From the NCBI GenBank assembly GCA_002923315.1, contig BEHM01000029.1, positions 1 to 36,700 on the forward strand: DNA of 36,700 nucleotides, given 5' to 3'. Positions within the stretch are counted from its first letter, which is position 1; every line of letters starts with the position of its first letter. Made by a program: the position numbers and the translations under genes. The notes under the pieces were generated by a model that worked only from the letters and a program-made list of their open reading frames with translations, ran no database searches and was not told where the DNA came from. This document shows, piece by piece, positions 1 to 8,225 of the stretch. The stretch comes from a bacterium HR10. GTDB taxonomy: Bacteria > Acidobacteriota > Blastocatellia > HR10.

Positions 1-489
1 AAACGATACCCCCTTCCCCACGTTCGTCGTGGGCGTCAACAACGCAAAATCAATGAACTGCCGCCCGCTGATGGGCAGCTCCGTGATCCGCACCTGATCG
101 ATGACTTCGCTCACCTCGGTCTTGGTGGGTTCAACCAACGCCACCCCCTCTCCGCGAACCTCGATCTGTTCGGTGAGAGCGGTCACCGCGAGCGTGGCAT
201 TCAACGTGGCCGATTGGCCAACGGTCAGCTCGACGGGCTCGAAGATCACCGCTTGAAAGCCCGGGGCGCTGACCGTCACGCGATATCGGCCCGGTCGGAG
301 GGAGGACAACCGATAGCCCCCGGCTTCGTCGCTCACGGTTGTGAGCGTTTGACCCGTCTCCAGATTCTGAACTTCAATCTTCGCTCCGCTCACGACGGCT
401 CCGGCGGGATCACGCACAATACCACTCAGGGTCGCCCCCACCGTCTGAGCGGAGAGGCTGAGCATCAGGAAAACGAGAATATCCCGCAT
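1..489 (-). CDS. TonB-dependent receptor, N-terminal part (runs off left edge)
   Basis: The reading frame starts at ATG 489 behind a strong AGGAGG and stays open to base 1, giving the first 163 residues. Residues 1-19 look like a short signal peptide ending at VGA. Residues 20-105 read as a carboxypeptidase-regulatory-like beta-sandwich, with the typical GxVxDxxGAxVxxA start and a DEAGGYRLSSLRPGRY segment. From about 115 a plug-type region begins (ELPISGRQFIDFALLTP). This layout is the Oar/CarboxypepD_reg-like outer-membrane receptor type that is very common in Acidobacteriota. Being the last gene of a catabolic block suggests, but does not prove, uptake of an aromatic substrate across the outer membrane. 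The barrel lies outside the window. Confidence 0.85.
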   Translation of the reverse strand, partial: MRDILVFLMLSLSAQTVGATLSGIVRDPAGAVVSGAKIEVQNLETGQTLTTVSDEAGGYRLSSLRPGRYRVTVSAPGFQAVIFEPVELTVGQSATLNATLAVTALTEQIEVRGEGVALVEPTKTEVSEVIDQVRITELPISGRQFIDFALLTPTTNVGKGVSF

Positions 490-542
490 AGACAACCTCC
501 TGTTGTGAACTCACATGCGCTCACACAGAGCGCCTTGCGACC

Positions 543-1052
543 TCACAGGATCACGGAGAGACTCCGCGTATTGACCACCGCTTGATCCAGTATGACCACG
601 CGTTGAGCGATCTTCCACTGCCCCTCCACGCGTCGCAAGAGATCGTGACGCTCGGCCGAGAGAAGATCAGCGTGAGGCTCATCGCCACGGGAGCGCCACA
701 GGAGCACATTCGACCGGACTTTGAGTTCGCCCTCGCGATCTCCCGGCTCCACGCGCACGTTGGTGACGAAGTGCCGCGTGCGAGAGGGAGGATTTTCGGC
801 CCATGCGCGCGCGCTCTTCAACCGCCGAACGCGCATCTCCAGGGACGTGTAATCCTCATCCAGATGCGCCATACCGGAAGTGGGACGCGAGGGAACTCCC
901 TGCTCCTGAGTCACCTGCACGGGGACGATGTAGCGCACATCGGGTGTGAGCAAACTCAGCCATTCCTCATACGCGTGGTTATCCAGCAACTCAGCCTCCT
1001 TGATGAGGAAGCGACTCACTTCCTGTTCAAGATGCTCCGTGACGACGACCAT
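543..1052 (-). CDS. Aromatic-ring-hydroxylating dioxygenase, beta subunit (copy 1)
   Basis: This 169-residue protein has the NTF2-like fold signature of ring-hydroxylating dioxygenase small subunits: an N-terminal FLIKEAELLDNHAYEEWLSL helix region, a PPSRTRHFVTNV strand and a RVEGQWKIAQRVVILD C-terminus. It is structural and forms an alpha3beta3 oxygenase with the large subunit. The gene lies 20 bases downstream of its alpha gene, with GGAGGG before ATG 1052. A paralogue occurs at 11737-12231, sharing the PPSRTR and QWKIA segments. Substrate cannot be read from this subunit. Confidence 0.88.
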   Translation of the reverse strand: MVVVTEHLEQEVSRFLIKEAELLDNHAYEEWLSLLTPDVRYIVPVQVTQEQGVPSRPTSGMAHLDEDYTSLEMRVRRLKSARAWAENPPSRTRHFVTNVRVEPGDREGELKVRSNVLLWRSRGDEPHADLLSAERHDLLRRVEGQWKIAQRVVILDQAVVNTRSLSVIL

Positions 1053-1072
1053 AGCTCCCTCCAGAAGATCGC

Positions 1073-2440
1073 TCAGGATCGGCGCCGCGAGGACCGACGC
1101 CGTGAGGCTTTGGGCCTCTCCTCAAGCATGTAGCGGCACCACGCGCGCAAGAAGGCGCGCTCGTTGGCCTCGGCATAATCCAAGGGATACGCCGTTCCGG
1201 GCCCAGGCCAAGTGGGGTCGGGACGCAAGTGCATGCCCAGTTGGAGATTCAACCAGAAGCGGCGCGCCATCTTCCCTCGGGCCGCTCGAGTGATGCCGCA
1301 CCAGACCTCAGCATCGTCCTGCTCGAAGACTCCGGATGTCCCGAACGTATGCACATAGGTCTGATACGAGAGGTCCTTGAACCAGGAAGGCGCATCGCGC
1401 TCGACCAAGAACCAAGACCATACCTCCGTCTTCTCAGGCGAGAGGGGCCGCCAGAGGCGAACGGTCAGCATCGGAGTCGGTGGGGATCCGGGATCCTTCA
1501 GGAGCATGACATTCAGGATGGAGAGGTTCGGGAAGATCGTTCCGTGAAGGAAATTCGTCCGCCGCGCGACCTCCACGTGAGCAGCCGAGGGATAATTCTG
1601 CTGCAGCGAGCGCACGATCTCCTCCGGATATCCCCAGTAAGGGGGCAGGGAGATGTGCGGCGGAGGCCCGATGATCCCCAGTCCATGACCTTCCCCCGCC
1701 TGCACATGGAATCCGTACATGGCGAACTTGGGATCAGGAGGAGCCAGCCCCAGTTCGACCATCGTGTGGTGAGTCATCAAGGTATGATAGGCATCGCTGA
1801 TGAAGTTCTCGGCGGGCAACTTCCAGTTGGTGTCAATGACCCAACGATGCGGCGCCCCGATGACTTCCAATCCCGCAGCGCTTCGTTTGGTCAGCAGATC
1901 GAGATACCACGCCATTCCCCCCAAATATTCCCGCAAGGAAGGGGCATCAGGATCGAGACAGGCGAAGATCAGACCGTCGTAGATCTCGACGCGAGGGGCG
2001 GGCTTCAATCCCCACGCGGAACGATCCAATCTCCCTCCATACCCCTCCTGCTCAGCGGGGACGCCGATCAACTCCCCCGCCGAGTTGAAGGTCCATCCGT
2101 GATAGGGACAGACGAAGCTCGTCGCGCGTCCGCGCTCGGCGCGACAGAGGGGCATTCCGCGATGCGAGCACGCATTGAAGAGGACGCGGATCTGTCCCTG
2201 GGCGTCACGGATGACGATGAAGCTATCGTCGGCGATATACCGAACGACGTAATCCCCAGGATTCGGGATCTCCGATTCGTGCGCCAGATACCCATAGGTG
2301 CGGGCAAAGATGCGTTCTTTCTCCGCTTCGAAGATCTCCGGGTCGTTGTAAATCCTCGCGAGGGCGACGCCCTTCTCGAGCCCTCTCGCGAGTTCCCTCA
2401 AGACCGTCTGAAGCTCGGACCTCTCCCCATTGGCAGCCAT
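1073..2440 (-). CDS. Rieske aromatic-ring-hydroxylating dioxygenase, alpha subunit (copy 1)
   Basis: The terminal oxygenase large subunit has 455 residues when started at ATG 2440, which has GGAGGG in front. An in-frame extension to 2605 would overlap the next gene and looks non-coding. The Rieske [2Fe-2S] ligands are C91-x-H93 and C111-x2-H114. The mononuclear iron site is D216-x2-H219-x4-H224, with the third ligand probably D376 in EQDDAEVW. The enzyme should add O2 to an aromatic ring to give a cis-dihydrodiol or hydroxylated product. The last residues are a low-complexity Arg/Ser tail. No dedicated Rieske ferredoxin or reductase gene is adjacent. The substrate is unknown. Confidence 0.9.
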   Translation of the reverse strand: MAANGERSELQTVLRELARGLEKGVALARIYNDPEIFEAEKERIFARTYGYLAHESEIPNPGDYVVRYIADDSFIVIRDAQGQIRVLFNACSHRGMPLCRAERGRATSFVCPYHGWTFNSAGELIGVPAEQEGYGGRLDRSAWGLKPAPRVEIYDGLIFACLDPDAPSLREYLGGMAWYLDLLTKRSAAGLEVIGAPHRWVIDTNWKLPAENFISDAYHTLMTHHTMVELGLAPPDPKFAMYGFHVQAGEGHGLGIIGPPPHISLPPYWGYPEEIVRSLQQNYPSAAHVEVARRTNFLHGTIFPNLSILNVMLLKDPGSPPTPMLTVRLWRPLSPEKTEVWSWFLVERDAPSWFKDLSYQTYVHTFGTSGVFEQDDAEVWCGITRAARGKMARRFWLNLQLGMHLRPDPTWPGPGTAYPLDYAEANERAFLRAWCRYMLEERPKASRRRSSRRRS

Positions 2441-2474
2441 AGTCACCCTCCTCAAAAAATGGCGACTCGGCGCG

Positions 2475-2879
2475 TCATTCCTCCAGGAGGCGAACGCCAG
2501 CTTGAGCGCAGGCCTCATCGAGTTCGGGAGGACCACCGGCGACGCCGAGCCCCCCGATGATCCGCTCGCCTGCCCGAAGAGGGAGCCCCCCTCCGGCGGC
2601 GGCAAAGTGTCCCCCGGTGAGAACCGTCAGACCAGCGAAGAAATCCGGGAAGGCTTGAGCCATCTCCCGCATCTGCGAGGTGGGCATGCCGAAGGCAGCA
2701 GCGGCACAGGCTTTCGCCCGCGCCACCTCCGGCGTGATCCAGCTCGCTCCATCCATGCGGAGGCTGAGGATGAGCCGACCGCTGGCATCCACAACCGCGA
2801 TCCCCATAGGGATGCCCAGTTCCCGGGCTTTCTCCTCGCAGGCGGTGGCGATCTTCTTCGCGATCTCCAAGGTCACCAT
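2475..2879 (-). CDS. GlcG/HbpS family protein (DUF336-type)
   Basis: This is a 134-residue protein started at ATG 2879 behind GGAGGAG; an upstream in-frame start at 2921 adds 14 unlikely residues. It has the GlcG/HbpS pattern: an N-terminal helix (LEIAKKIATACEEKARELG), a GIAVVDASGRLILSLRMDGA strand pair, then a GLPLRAGERIIGGLGVAGG loop. Family members bind haem or cobalamin-like ligands or act as accessory proteins, and they often sit in catabolic operons without a defined biochemical role. It lies between the Rieske alpha gene and a hydroxyacyl-CoA dehydrogenase gene. Its function here is not known. Confidence 0.75.
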   Translation of the reverse strand: MVTLEIAKKIATACEEKARELGIPMGIAVVDASGRLILSLRMDGASWITPEVARAKACAAAAFGMPTSQMREMAQAFPDFFAGLTVLTGGHFAAAGGGLPLRAGERIIGGLGVAGGPPELDEACAQAGVRLLEE

Positions 2880-2895
2880 AGGAGCTCCTCCAGAA

Positions 2896-3759
2896 TCAGT
2901 CCCAGCGATAGAATCCTTCACCCGACTTCTTCCCCAACTTCCCCTCGGCCACCAAGCGGCGGAGAATCTCCGGAGGACGAAAGACGTCGGAGCCCAGCTT
3001 CTCGTAGAGATATTCGGCGATGCTCAAGCGCACATCCAGCCCCACCAGATCGCTCAGTCGGAGCGGACCCATCGGATGGTTGTACCCCAGCTCCATCGCC
3101 CGATCAATATCCTCGGCGCTGGCGACACCCTGCTCGAGCATGCGCATCGCCTCCAATCCGAGGGCGACACCGAGGCGGCTTGTGGCAAAGCCGGGCACAT
3201 CGCGGACGACGATGGTCTCCTTCTTCATTCGTTCGACCACACGGCGAGCCGTCTCGATGACCTCCGGCGCGGTCCGGTCATGTCGGACCAGCTCGACGAG
3301 CCTCATGATGTGGGGGGGATTGAAGAAATGCATCCCCAGGACGCGCTCCGGGCGCCCCGTGGCCGAGGCGATCTCCCCAATGCTCAACGAGGACGTGTTG
3401 GAGGCGAGGATCGCCTCCGGCGGGCAGAGCCGGTCCAAAGCCCGGAAGACTTCCTGTTTCAACGCGAGCTTCTCGGGAACAGCCTCGATGACCAGATCGG
3501 CCATGGGAGCAGCGTCCTCCAGCCTCTGGACCGGATGCAGGGCGCTCTCGGCCGCTTCCTTCTCCTGAGGGGTGACCTTCCCCCGTCGCACCCCCTCCTC
3601 CAAGAGATCGCGGATCGCCGCCAGAGCCTTTTGAAGGATCTCCGCACTGACATCATGCAGATAGACCGTATATCCGGCCAGAGCCGCGACGTGCGCGATG
3701 CCACGCCCCATGGTGCCGGCTCCAATCACAGCGAGGGTGCGCACCGTGTGCTCCCGCAT
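2896..3759 (-). CDS. 3-hydroxyacyl-CoA dehydrogenase (3-hydroxybutyryl/3-hydroxyadipyl-CoA type)
   Basis: This 287-residue NAD-dependent dehydrogenase starts at ATG 3759 behind GAGGAGG; the longer frame to 4029 overlaps the next gene and is discarded. The dinucleotide motif GAGTMG is at residues 13-18. N121/S123 and H144 (GMHFFNPPH) with an upstream IEAVPE segment are the family's active-site residues. The C-terminal helical domain contains GYNHPMGPLRLSDLVGLD. In the box and phenylacetate pathways such enzymes oxidise 3-hydroxyadipyl-CoA to 3-oxoadipyl-CoA. The presence of boxB, boxC and a thiolase in the same block makes that role likely here, but substrate choice is inferred. Confidence 0.88.
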   Translation of the reverse strand: MREHTVRTLAVIGAGTMGRGIAHVAALAGYTVYLHDVSAEILQKALAAIRDLLEEGVRRGKVTPQEKEAAESALHPVQRLEDAAPMADLVIEAVPEKLALKQEVFRALDRLCPPEAILASNTSSLSIGEIASATGRPERVLGMHFFNPPHIMRLVELVRHDRTAPEVIETARRVVERMKKETIVVRDVPGFATSRLGVALGLEAMRMLEQGVASAEDIDRAMELGYNHPMGPLRLSDLVGLDVRLSIAEYLYEKLGSDVFRPPEILRRLVAEGKLGKKSGEGFYRWD

Positions 3760-3772
3760 CTTCAGTGCCTCC

Positions 3773-4690
3773 TCAACATCCGAAATCGGCCGGCGCAGAG
3801 AGGGCACTCTGCGCGATTCGCAGAGCGCGCCGGCGCTCGGGTCCAAGACGATCCATGTAGCGCGAGCGATCAGGCACGGAAAGGACCCACTCCTTGAGCC
3901 ACGCCAGAAATCCCTCCCGTGTCCGCGTCCGCTCGTGATACTCACGGAAATGGGCATGATCCCGATGGTAGTACCCGACCACGGGCGAAGGATGAGCCCC
4001 CCAGGGCTCATGAACAACAGCGGTGACAAGGAAGCCTGGGATGAGCGTGCGATTCGGATCGCTCCGAATGAGATCCGCGGAGACGATCTCCTCGGCCGTC
4101 ACGATGACGGACCGGCTCGCACGCACGGCATCCAGCGTCACGCCCAGATTCCCCCAGAGGTGGCAGTTGCCGAATTCGTCAGCTCGCTGCACATGAACGA
4201 TGGCGACATCAGGAGCAAGAGCCCGCACGGCGAGGAGAGGCTCTCCCGTATAAGGGCAGCGAATGGGGCGAAGCCCCGGATGCCCGCGCGCCACATCCGA
4301 CCCGAGCGCCGTGCGCGTCGGCAGGTAAGGGACACCGAGAGCAGCCGCGTGAAGCCCCAGGGCGATGGTGAGATTCGTATGATCCTCCACGTCCACGAAG
4401 TGAGGGACGCCCTCCTCGACAGCTCGTCGCAAGTTATAAGCGCTCCCCTCACTGACGTTGCCCACCCACGCGGCGATCACCCGACGCACACATCCGGCGC
4501 CGATCAATTGATCGAAGAGGATGTCCGAGATCGGACCGATCACCGTGAGATCGCGCTTCCCCTGCCGAATGATCTCATGGCCGGCGGCGAAGGGGATCGC
4601 TGCCTCCAGCGCTGTCCCCATGACCAGGCTCATCCCATCGGCCACATACCGACCGATCGCTTCCGAGAGACTCATGAGCTTGCGCGTCAT
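3773..4690 (-). CDS. Class I CoA-transferase, subunit A (GctA/IpdA-like)
   Basis: This 305-residue subunit starts at ATG 4690 and overlaps the stop of the subunit B gene (ATGA), so the pair should be translationally coupled. It has the glutaconate CoA-transferase A layout: a GMSLVMGTALEAAIPFA start, a strand ending in the VEDHTN segment with E102, and GVPYLPTRTALGSD. Family members move CoA between acyl-CoA and dicarboxylic acids, or, in the IpdAB steroid branch, hydrolytically open a cyclic CoA thioester. The sizes (305 and 253) are close to both branches. Which reaction applies here is open. Confidence 0.82.
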   Translation of the reverse strand: MTRKLMSLSEAIGRYVADGMSLVMGTALEAAIPFAAGHEIIRQGKRDLTVIGPISDILFDQLIGAGCVRRVIAAWVGNVSEGSAYNLRRAVEEGVPHFVDVEDHTNLTIALGLHAAALGVPYLPTRTALGSDVARGHPGLRPIRCPYTGEPLLAVRALAPDVAIVHVQRADEFGNCHLWGNLGVTLDAVRASRSVIVTAEEIVSADLIRSDPNRTLIPGFLVTAVVHEPWGAHPSPVVGYYHRDHAHFREYHERTRTREGFLAWLKEWVLSVPDRSRYMDRLGPERRRALRIAQSALSAPADFGC

Positions 4691-5448
4691 CGGGTCCAGA
4701 CCCCTTCCGGATCAAGACTGCGCAGAAGGCGAAGCTCCTGAGGCGTCGGCGGAGGAGTTCGCTCCACCGGATCAGCGATCTGAAGGTCCCATCCGGTGCT
4801 GGCGCGCACCTCCTCCAGAGAAACTCCGGGATGGAGGGAGACAAGGCGCAGCTCTTTCGTCTCAGGATCCGGTCGCAAAATAGCCTTATCGGTGATGACA
4901 GCCGCTGGCCCCCCAGGGGGAAGCCCCACACGCTGGCGCCACCCCCTCCCTTCACCGTACCCCGGAGACGTGATGTACGAGACCCGCGCGGGGAAACGCC
5001 GTCGCTCGTGGGGCATGAGGACAATGAACCGGCGGGCGAGCGAAGCGATATCCCCAGCCCCCCCGCTGCCGGGCAAGCGGAGGATGCTCTTCCCCTCACG
5101 GCGCACAAGCGTGGTGTTTACATTCCCGAAACGATCAACCTCGGCACCGCCGATGAACCCCACATCCACGCGCCCCTGAGCCAGAAGCCCCATTACCATC
5201 AACATCTCGCCACACGCGGTGGCGCGCGTGATATTCGGAAGATCGCTCATGGTATACAGGAGCTCGGCAGCCGGAGTCTCACGGATCACGCCGTTCTCAT
5301 AGAGGCCGAGAGCCCGAGGGGCATGCGTGCGCTTCGCCAGAAGAAACCCCAGAAGCGGCAGACGCATCCCGACAAAGACGATCTCCCCATCGCGCAGCTC
5401 ACGAGCCGCGGCCACAATCATCAGCTCACGAGGGGTGAAATCATCCAT
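4687..5448 (-). CDS. Class I CoA-transferase, subunit B (GctB/IpdB-like)
   Basis: This is a 253-residue partner of the preceding subunit. ATG 5448 is chosen because it has GAGAGGGT in front and gives an N-terminus (DDFTPRELMIVAAARELRDG) like glutaconate CoA-transferase B. E51, in LYENGVI, aligns with the catalytic glutamate (E54) of the glutaconate enzyme, which forms the CoA-thioester intermediate. The segments GGAEVDRFGNVNTT, LPGSGGAGDIASLA and YITSPGYGEGRG are typical. Because the glutamate is kept, a true CoA-transferase is at least as likely as a ring-opening hydrolase. Confidence 0.83.
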   Translation of the reverse strand: MDDFTPRELMIVAAARELRDGEIVFVGMRLPLLGFLLAKRTHAPRALGLYENGVIRETPAAELLYTMSDLPNITRATACGEMLMVMGLLAQGRVDVGFIGGAEVDRFGNVNTTLVRREGKSILRLPGSGGAGDIASLARRFIVLMPHERRRFPARVSYITSPGYGEGRGWRQRVGLPPGGPAAVITDKAILRPDPETKELRLVSLHPGVSLEEVRASTGWDLQIADPVERTPPPTPQELRLLRSLDPEGVWTR

Positions 5449-5459
5449 CGGAGACCCTC

Positions 5460-6440
5460 TCACGCGCACCTGCGCCGCATCCATTCCACGTATTCGGCGA
5501 TGCCCCGCTCCAGGTCCCACTCCGGATCATACCCCAGTTCCCGCCGAGCCCGGGAGATATCATAGGGCTGTTGCAGAGCGACGGCCGTGGCCGCGTATCC
5601 TCCGGTGAGGGGCACCGCAACTTCGACCTCCAAATGCGGGAAGTGCTGACGCACGGCATTCAAAAGTTCCGAAAAAGTATAAGGCCGCGCATCGGTGATG
5701 ATGAAGACACGATGGGCGAGATCCGTCGCGTCGCGAGCGCGAACGAGAGCTTGAGCCGCATTTCGGACATGAAGGAAGCCCTCGCGCCCTCCCCATACCA
5801 ATTCCGGCCGATCGAGGACGACCCGCTCTCCACGCAAGGCTCCTCGCACCAAGCGATGGAGGAGAATGGAGATAGGAGCCCCCCACGGCCCGGCCCATAC
5901 CCCCCACACGTGGCCCAACCGCAGAGCTACCACGTCCACGCCCAGAGCATCAGCGTAATCCAGGCCGATATATTCAGCGGCGATTTTCGTGTTCCCGTAG
6001 AAGAATCCGGGGATACGCTCAATAGGGGCCTCCTCCGCAATGGGAGCTTGAGGCGGAAACTTCGGATACGCCCCATAATGGACGACGATGGAACTGGTAT
6101 AAACGACGCGCCGAACGCCAAGGGCGCGGGCGGCCTCCAACACGTTGACGAATCCGAGGACATTGACCTGAACCATGAGATGGGGCTTCGCATCGAGCGT
6201 CGGCAGAATCGCGGCCGTGTGGATGACGGTGTCCACGCGCTCACTCGCCATGACCTGTAACAGATCCGTCATATCCAGGACGCTGCCGCGCACAAGCGCA
6301 CACCGGTTCAGGTCAACGATCTCTCCAAGCGCCTCCACGCGAGGATGCACATCAAAGAGGATGGGGCGTTCGCCGCGCTCGACGAGCGCCCGGGCGACAT
6401 ACGCTCCCACCTGCCCAGCCCCCGTGATGAGTGTCGGCAT
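5460..6440 (-). CDS. NAD-dependent epimerase/dehydratase (extended SDR)
   Basis: This 326-residue protein starts at ATG 6440 behind GGAGGG. The N-terminal Rossmann motif is TGAGQVG (residues 6-12). Catalytic residues of extended short-chain dehydrogenases are visible: S116/S117 in YTSS, Y148 and K152 in YGNTK. The C-terminal part has the family's substrate-binding pattern, including RRELGYDPEWDLERGI. In a catabolic cluster such proteins may act on a hydroxylated or CoA-bound intermediate, but the substrate cannot be inferred. It lies 11 bases from both neighbours. Confidence 0.8.
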   Translation of the reverse strand: MPTLITGAGQVGAYVARALVERGERPILFDVHPRVEALGEIVDLNRCALVRGSVLDMTDLLQVMASERVDTVIHTAAILPTLDAKPHLMVQVNVLGFVNVLEAARALGVRRVVYTSSIVVHYGAYPKFPPQAPIAEEAPIERIPGFFYGNTKIAAEYIGLDYADALGVDVVALRLGHVWGVWAGPWGAPISILLHRLVRGALRGERVVLDRPELVWGGREGFLHVRNAAQALVRARDATDLAHRVFIITDARPYTFSELLNAVRQHFPHLEVEVAVPLTGGYAATAVALQQPYDISRARRELGYDPEWDLERGIAEYVEWMRRRCA

Positions 6441-6451
6441 CGTGCCCTCCT

Positions 6452-7174
6452 TCAGACGGCCGACATGGCCCCCAGCTCGATGGCGCGCCGATTGACCCCC
6501 ATCATCGCGGCCGCGATATCGAGCATCCGATCCTGCTGCGCATCACCCCGTCGGGCGAGATATCGTGCCGCCAGCCGGCCGTTCGCAATATGGAAGTACT
6601 CATCAGGCAGGATCTCGCGCGTGAGCGTCTCGCGGAGATCCTCGTTCGTATACGCCTTCTTGGCGAGATTTGTGAAGAGAGGAATGGCCCACTTCTCACA
6701 GCAGAACTGGCAGTTGAAGATGAGCTCCAGCGGGTCCTCCGAGACCTGATCGCAGTAATCGAATTGGTACGTGAAGCTCGGATGCGGGGACTGACTCAGC
6801 ACGTCTTCCCCACCCATCCGGAGAGCCAGATCGCGATAGATCTTGAAGTGGCGCATCTCATCGTGGAGCTGACGACATACCCCGAGCTTCAACTCCGGGT
6901 ACTCCAGCGCATATCCCATGCGCTCGACTTGACGAGCGAAGGTATCCACCGAGCGCAACTCGCCCCACGCCGAGAGATAGACGAGCTGAAGCTGCTGCTC
7001 CCGCGTCTCGAGAGCTCCGCTGGTCAGATAGGCGTCAACCCACGCCTCTAAGATCTCGCTGATCCGTTTATCCAGTAACGCGACGAACCGATGGGGATCA
7101 ATGCCCACCGGAATATCTCCGAAGAACTCCTTTCTCAAGGCGGCGATGTCAATGCCTTCGTGCCCGATGACCAT
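6452..7174 (-). CDS. Ferritin-like diiron protein (PaaA/PaaC-like helical bundle)
   Basis: This 240-residue, almost all-helical protein starts at ATG 7174 behind GAGGAGGGAG. It carries a complete diiron ligand set in two ExxH motifs: E72, then E106 and H109 (LHDEMRH), E160, then E192 and H195 (LPDEYFH). This is the ferritin-like arrangement of PaaA/PaaC and related non-haem diiron oxygenases. It could be an additional oxygenase acting on a CoA ester or an aromatic ring. It is clearly distinct from BoxB. The exact subfamily is not recognised. Confidence 0.7.
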   Translation of the reverse strand: MVIGHEGIDIAALRKEFFGDIPVGIDPHRFVALLDKRISEILEAWVDAYLTSGALETREQQLQLVYLSAWGELRSVDTFARQVERMGYALEYPELKLGVCRQLHDEMRHFKIYRDLALRMGGEDVLSQSPHPSFTYQFDYCDQVSEDPLELIFNCQFCCEKWAIPLFTNLAKKAYTNEDLRETLTREILPDEYFHIANGRLAARYLARRGDAQQDRMLDIAAAMMGVNRRAIELGAMSAV

Positions 7175-7186
7175 AGGTCTCCCTCC

Positions 7187-8212
7187 TCACGGAACAATCA
7201 CCACCCCGAGGGTATCGGGATGATCCAGTAAGGCGATGCCCTCATTGATCTCCTCAAGCCGAATACGATGCCCGAGCAGAGGGGAGAGGGTCAGCCGACC
7301 TTCCTCAACCCACGCCGCGAGTTGGCGCACCTCCGCTTGTCGGGTCAACCACGCCCCCCTGATGGAGGCTTCGGTGAACATCAGCGTAGGGATATCGAGC
7401 TTCAGCTCCCCAGCACATCCCGCGCGTCCCACGATGACGGCGCGCCCCCCGCGCCGAAGCCAGGTCAGCCCGCGAGCGATCCACTCGGGATCACCAGTGA
7501 AATCCAGAAGGACATCGGCCCCAAAGGGCGCCCACGGAGCGAGGGCCTCGCGCACATCCTCGGACCTCGGATCCAAAGCAGCCTCCGCTTTGTGCTCCCG
7601 CGCATAGCGCAACCGCTCGGCATCATCATCCAGGACAACGGCGCGCGCGCCCATCAGGTGACAAAGCGAGACGGCAGCCAATCCCCATACCCACGCGCGC
7701 TGGATGAGGACCACTTCCCCAGCCCGGACACCCGCTTGCACGAGCGCGCGATACGGCGTCCCCAGCCCACACGGGATCAAGGACGCTTCCTCGGGCGAGA
7801 GGGTGTCGGAGATCGGGATGGCATTCTTCTCCGGGACGAGGACATACTGAGCGAACCCCCCGTCCACATGGGCTCCAACGCCTTTCCACTCCGGACAGAG
7901 ATTCTCTTCCCCCCTCTGACAGAAGAGGCAGCGCCCACACCCGATGACGAAATGGATGATCACATGATCCCCTTTCTTGAGCGACGTCACGCCGCTCCCG
8001 ACCTTCTCGACCATCCCAGCAATCTGATGGCCGAGAACCAAGGGCTCGCGCATCCACGGAATCCCCAGACGCACAAAGCGAGCGTCCGTATCACAGATCC
8101 CACTGGCGAGGACGCGCACGAGCACTTCCCCCTCTCCTGGTTGAGGGAGGGGACGGGACTGCAGCGACAGAGGATGACCGACTCCATGGAAGAGAACGAC
8201 GTCGTAAGCCAC
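7187..8212 (-). CDS. Zinc-type alcohol dehydrogenase with altered nucleotide motif
   Basis: This is a 341-residue MDR-family protein started at GTG 8212, which has AGGAGG seven bases upstream; no ATG fits the N-terminus. Catalytic zinc ligands C40, H62 (GHQ) and probably C148 are present, as are the four structural-zinc cysteines C92/C95/C98/C106. The Rossmann glycine motif, normally GxGxxG, reads R172-A-W174-V-W-G177. Two glycines are replaced, each explainable by one base change (R172 at 7697-7699, W174 at 7691-7693). The protein may have lost normal cofactor binding, or the assembly carries errors here. Substrate unknown. Confidence 0.8.
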   Translation of the reverse strand: MAYDVVLFHGVGHPLSLQSRPLPQPGEGEVLVRVLASGICDTDARFVRLGIPWMREPLVLGHQIAGMVEKVGSGVTSLKKGDHVIIHFVIGCGRCLFCQRGEENLCPEWKGVGAHVDGGFAQYVLVPEKNAIPISDTLSPEEASLIPCGLGTPYRALVQAGVRAGEVVLIQRAWVWGLAAVSLCHLMGARAVVLDDDAERLRYAREHKAEAALDPRSEDVREALAPWAPFGADVLLDFTGDPEWIARGLTWLRRGGRAVIVGRAGCAGELKLDIPTLMFTEASIRGAWLTRQAEVRQLAAWVEEGRLTLSPLLGHRIRLEEINEGIALLDHPDTLGVVIVP

Positions 8213-8225
8213 AATCGCCTCCTGT

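Noticed and set aside
1229..2560. A 443-codon plus-strand frame
   Set aside because: Antisense to the Rieske alpha subunit gene, whose iron ligands are all conserved. It is an antisense artefact.
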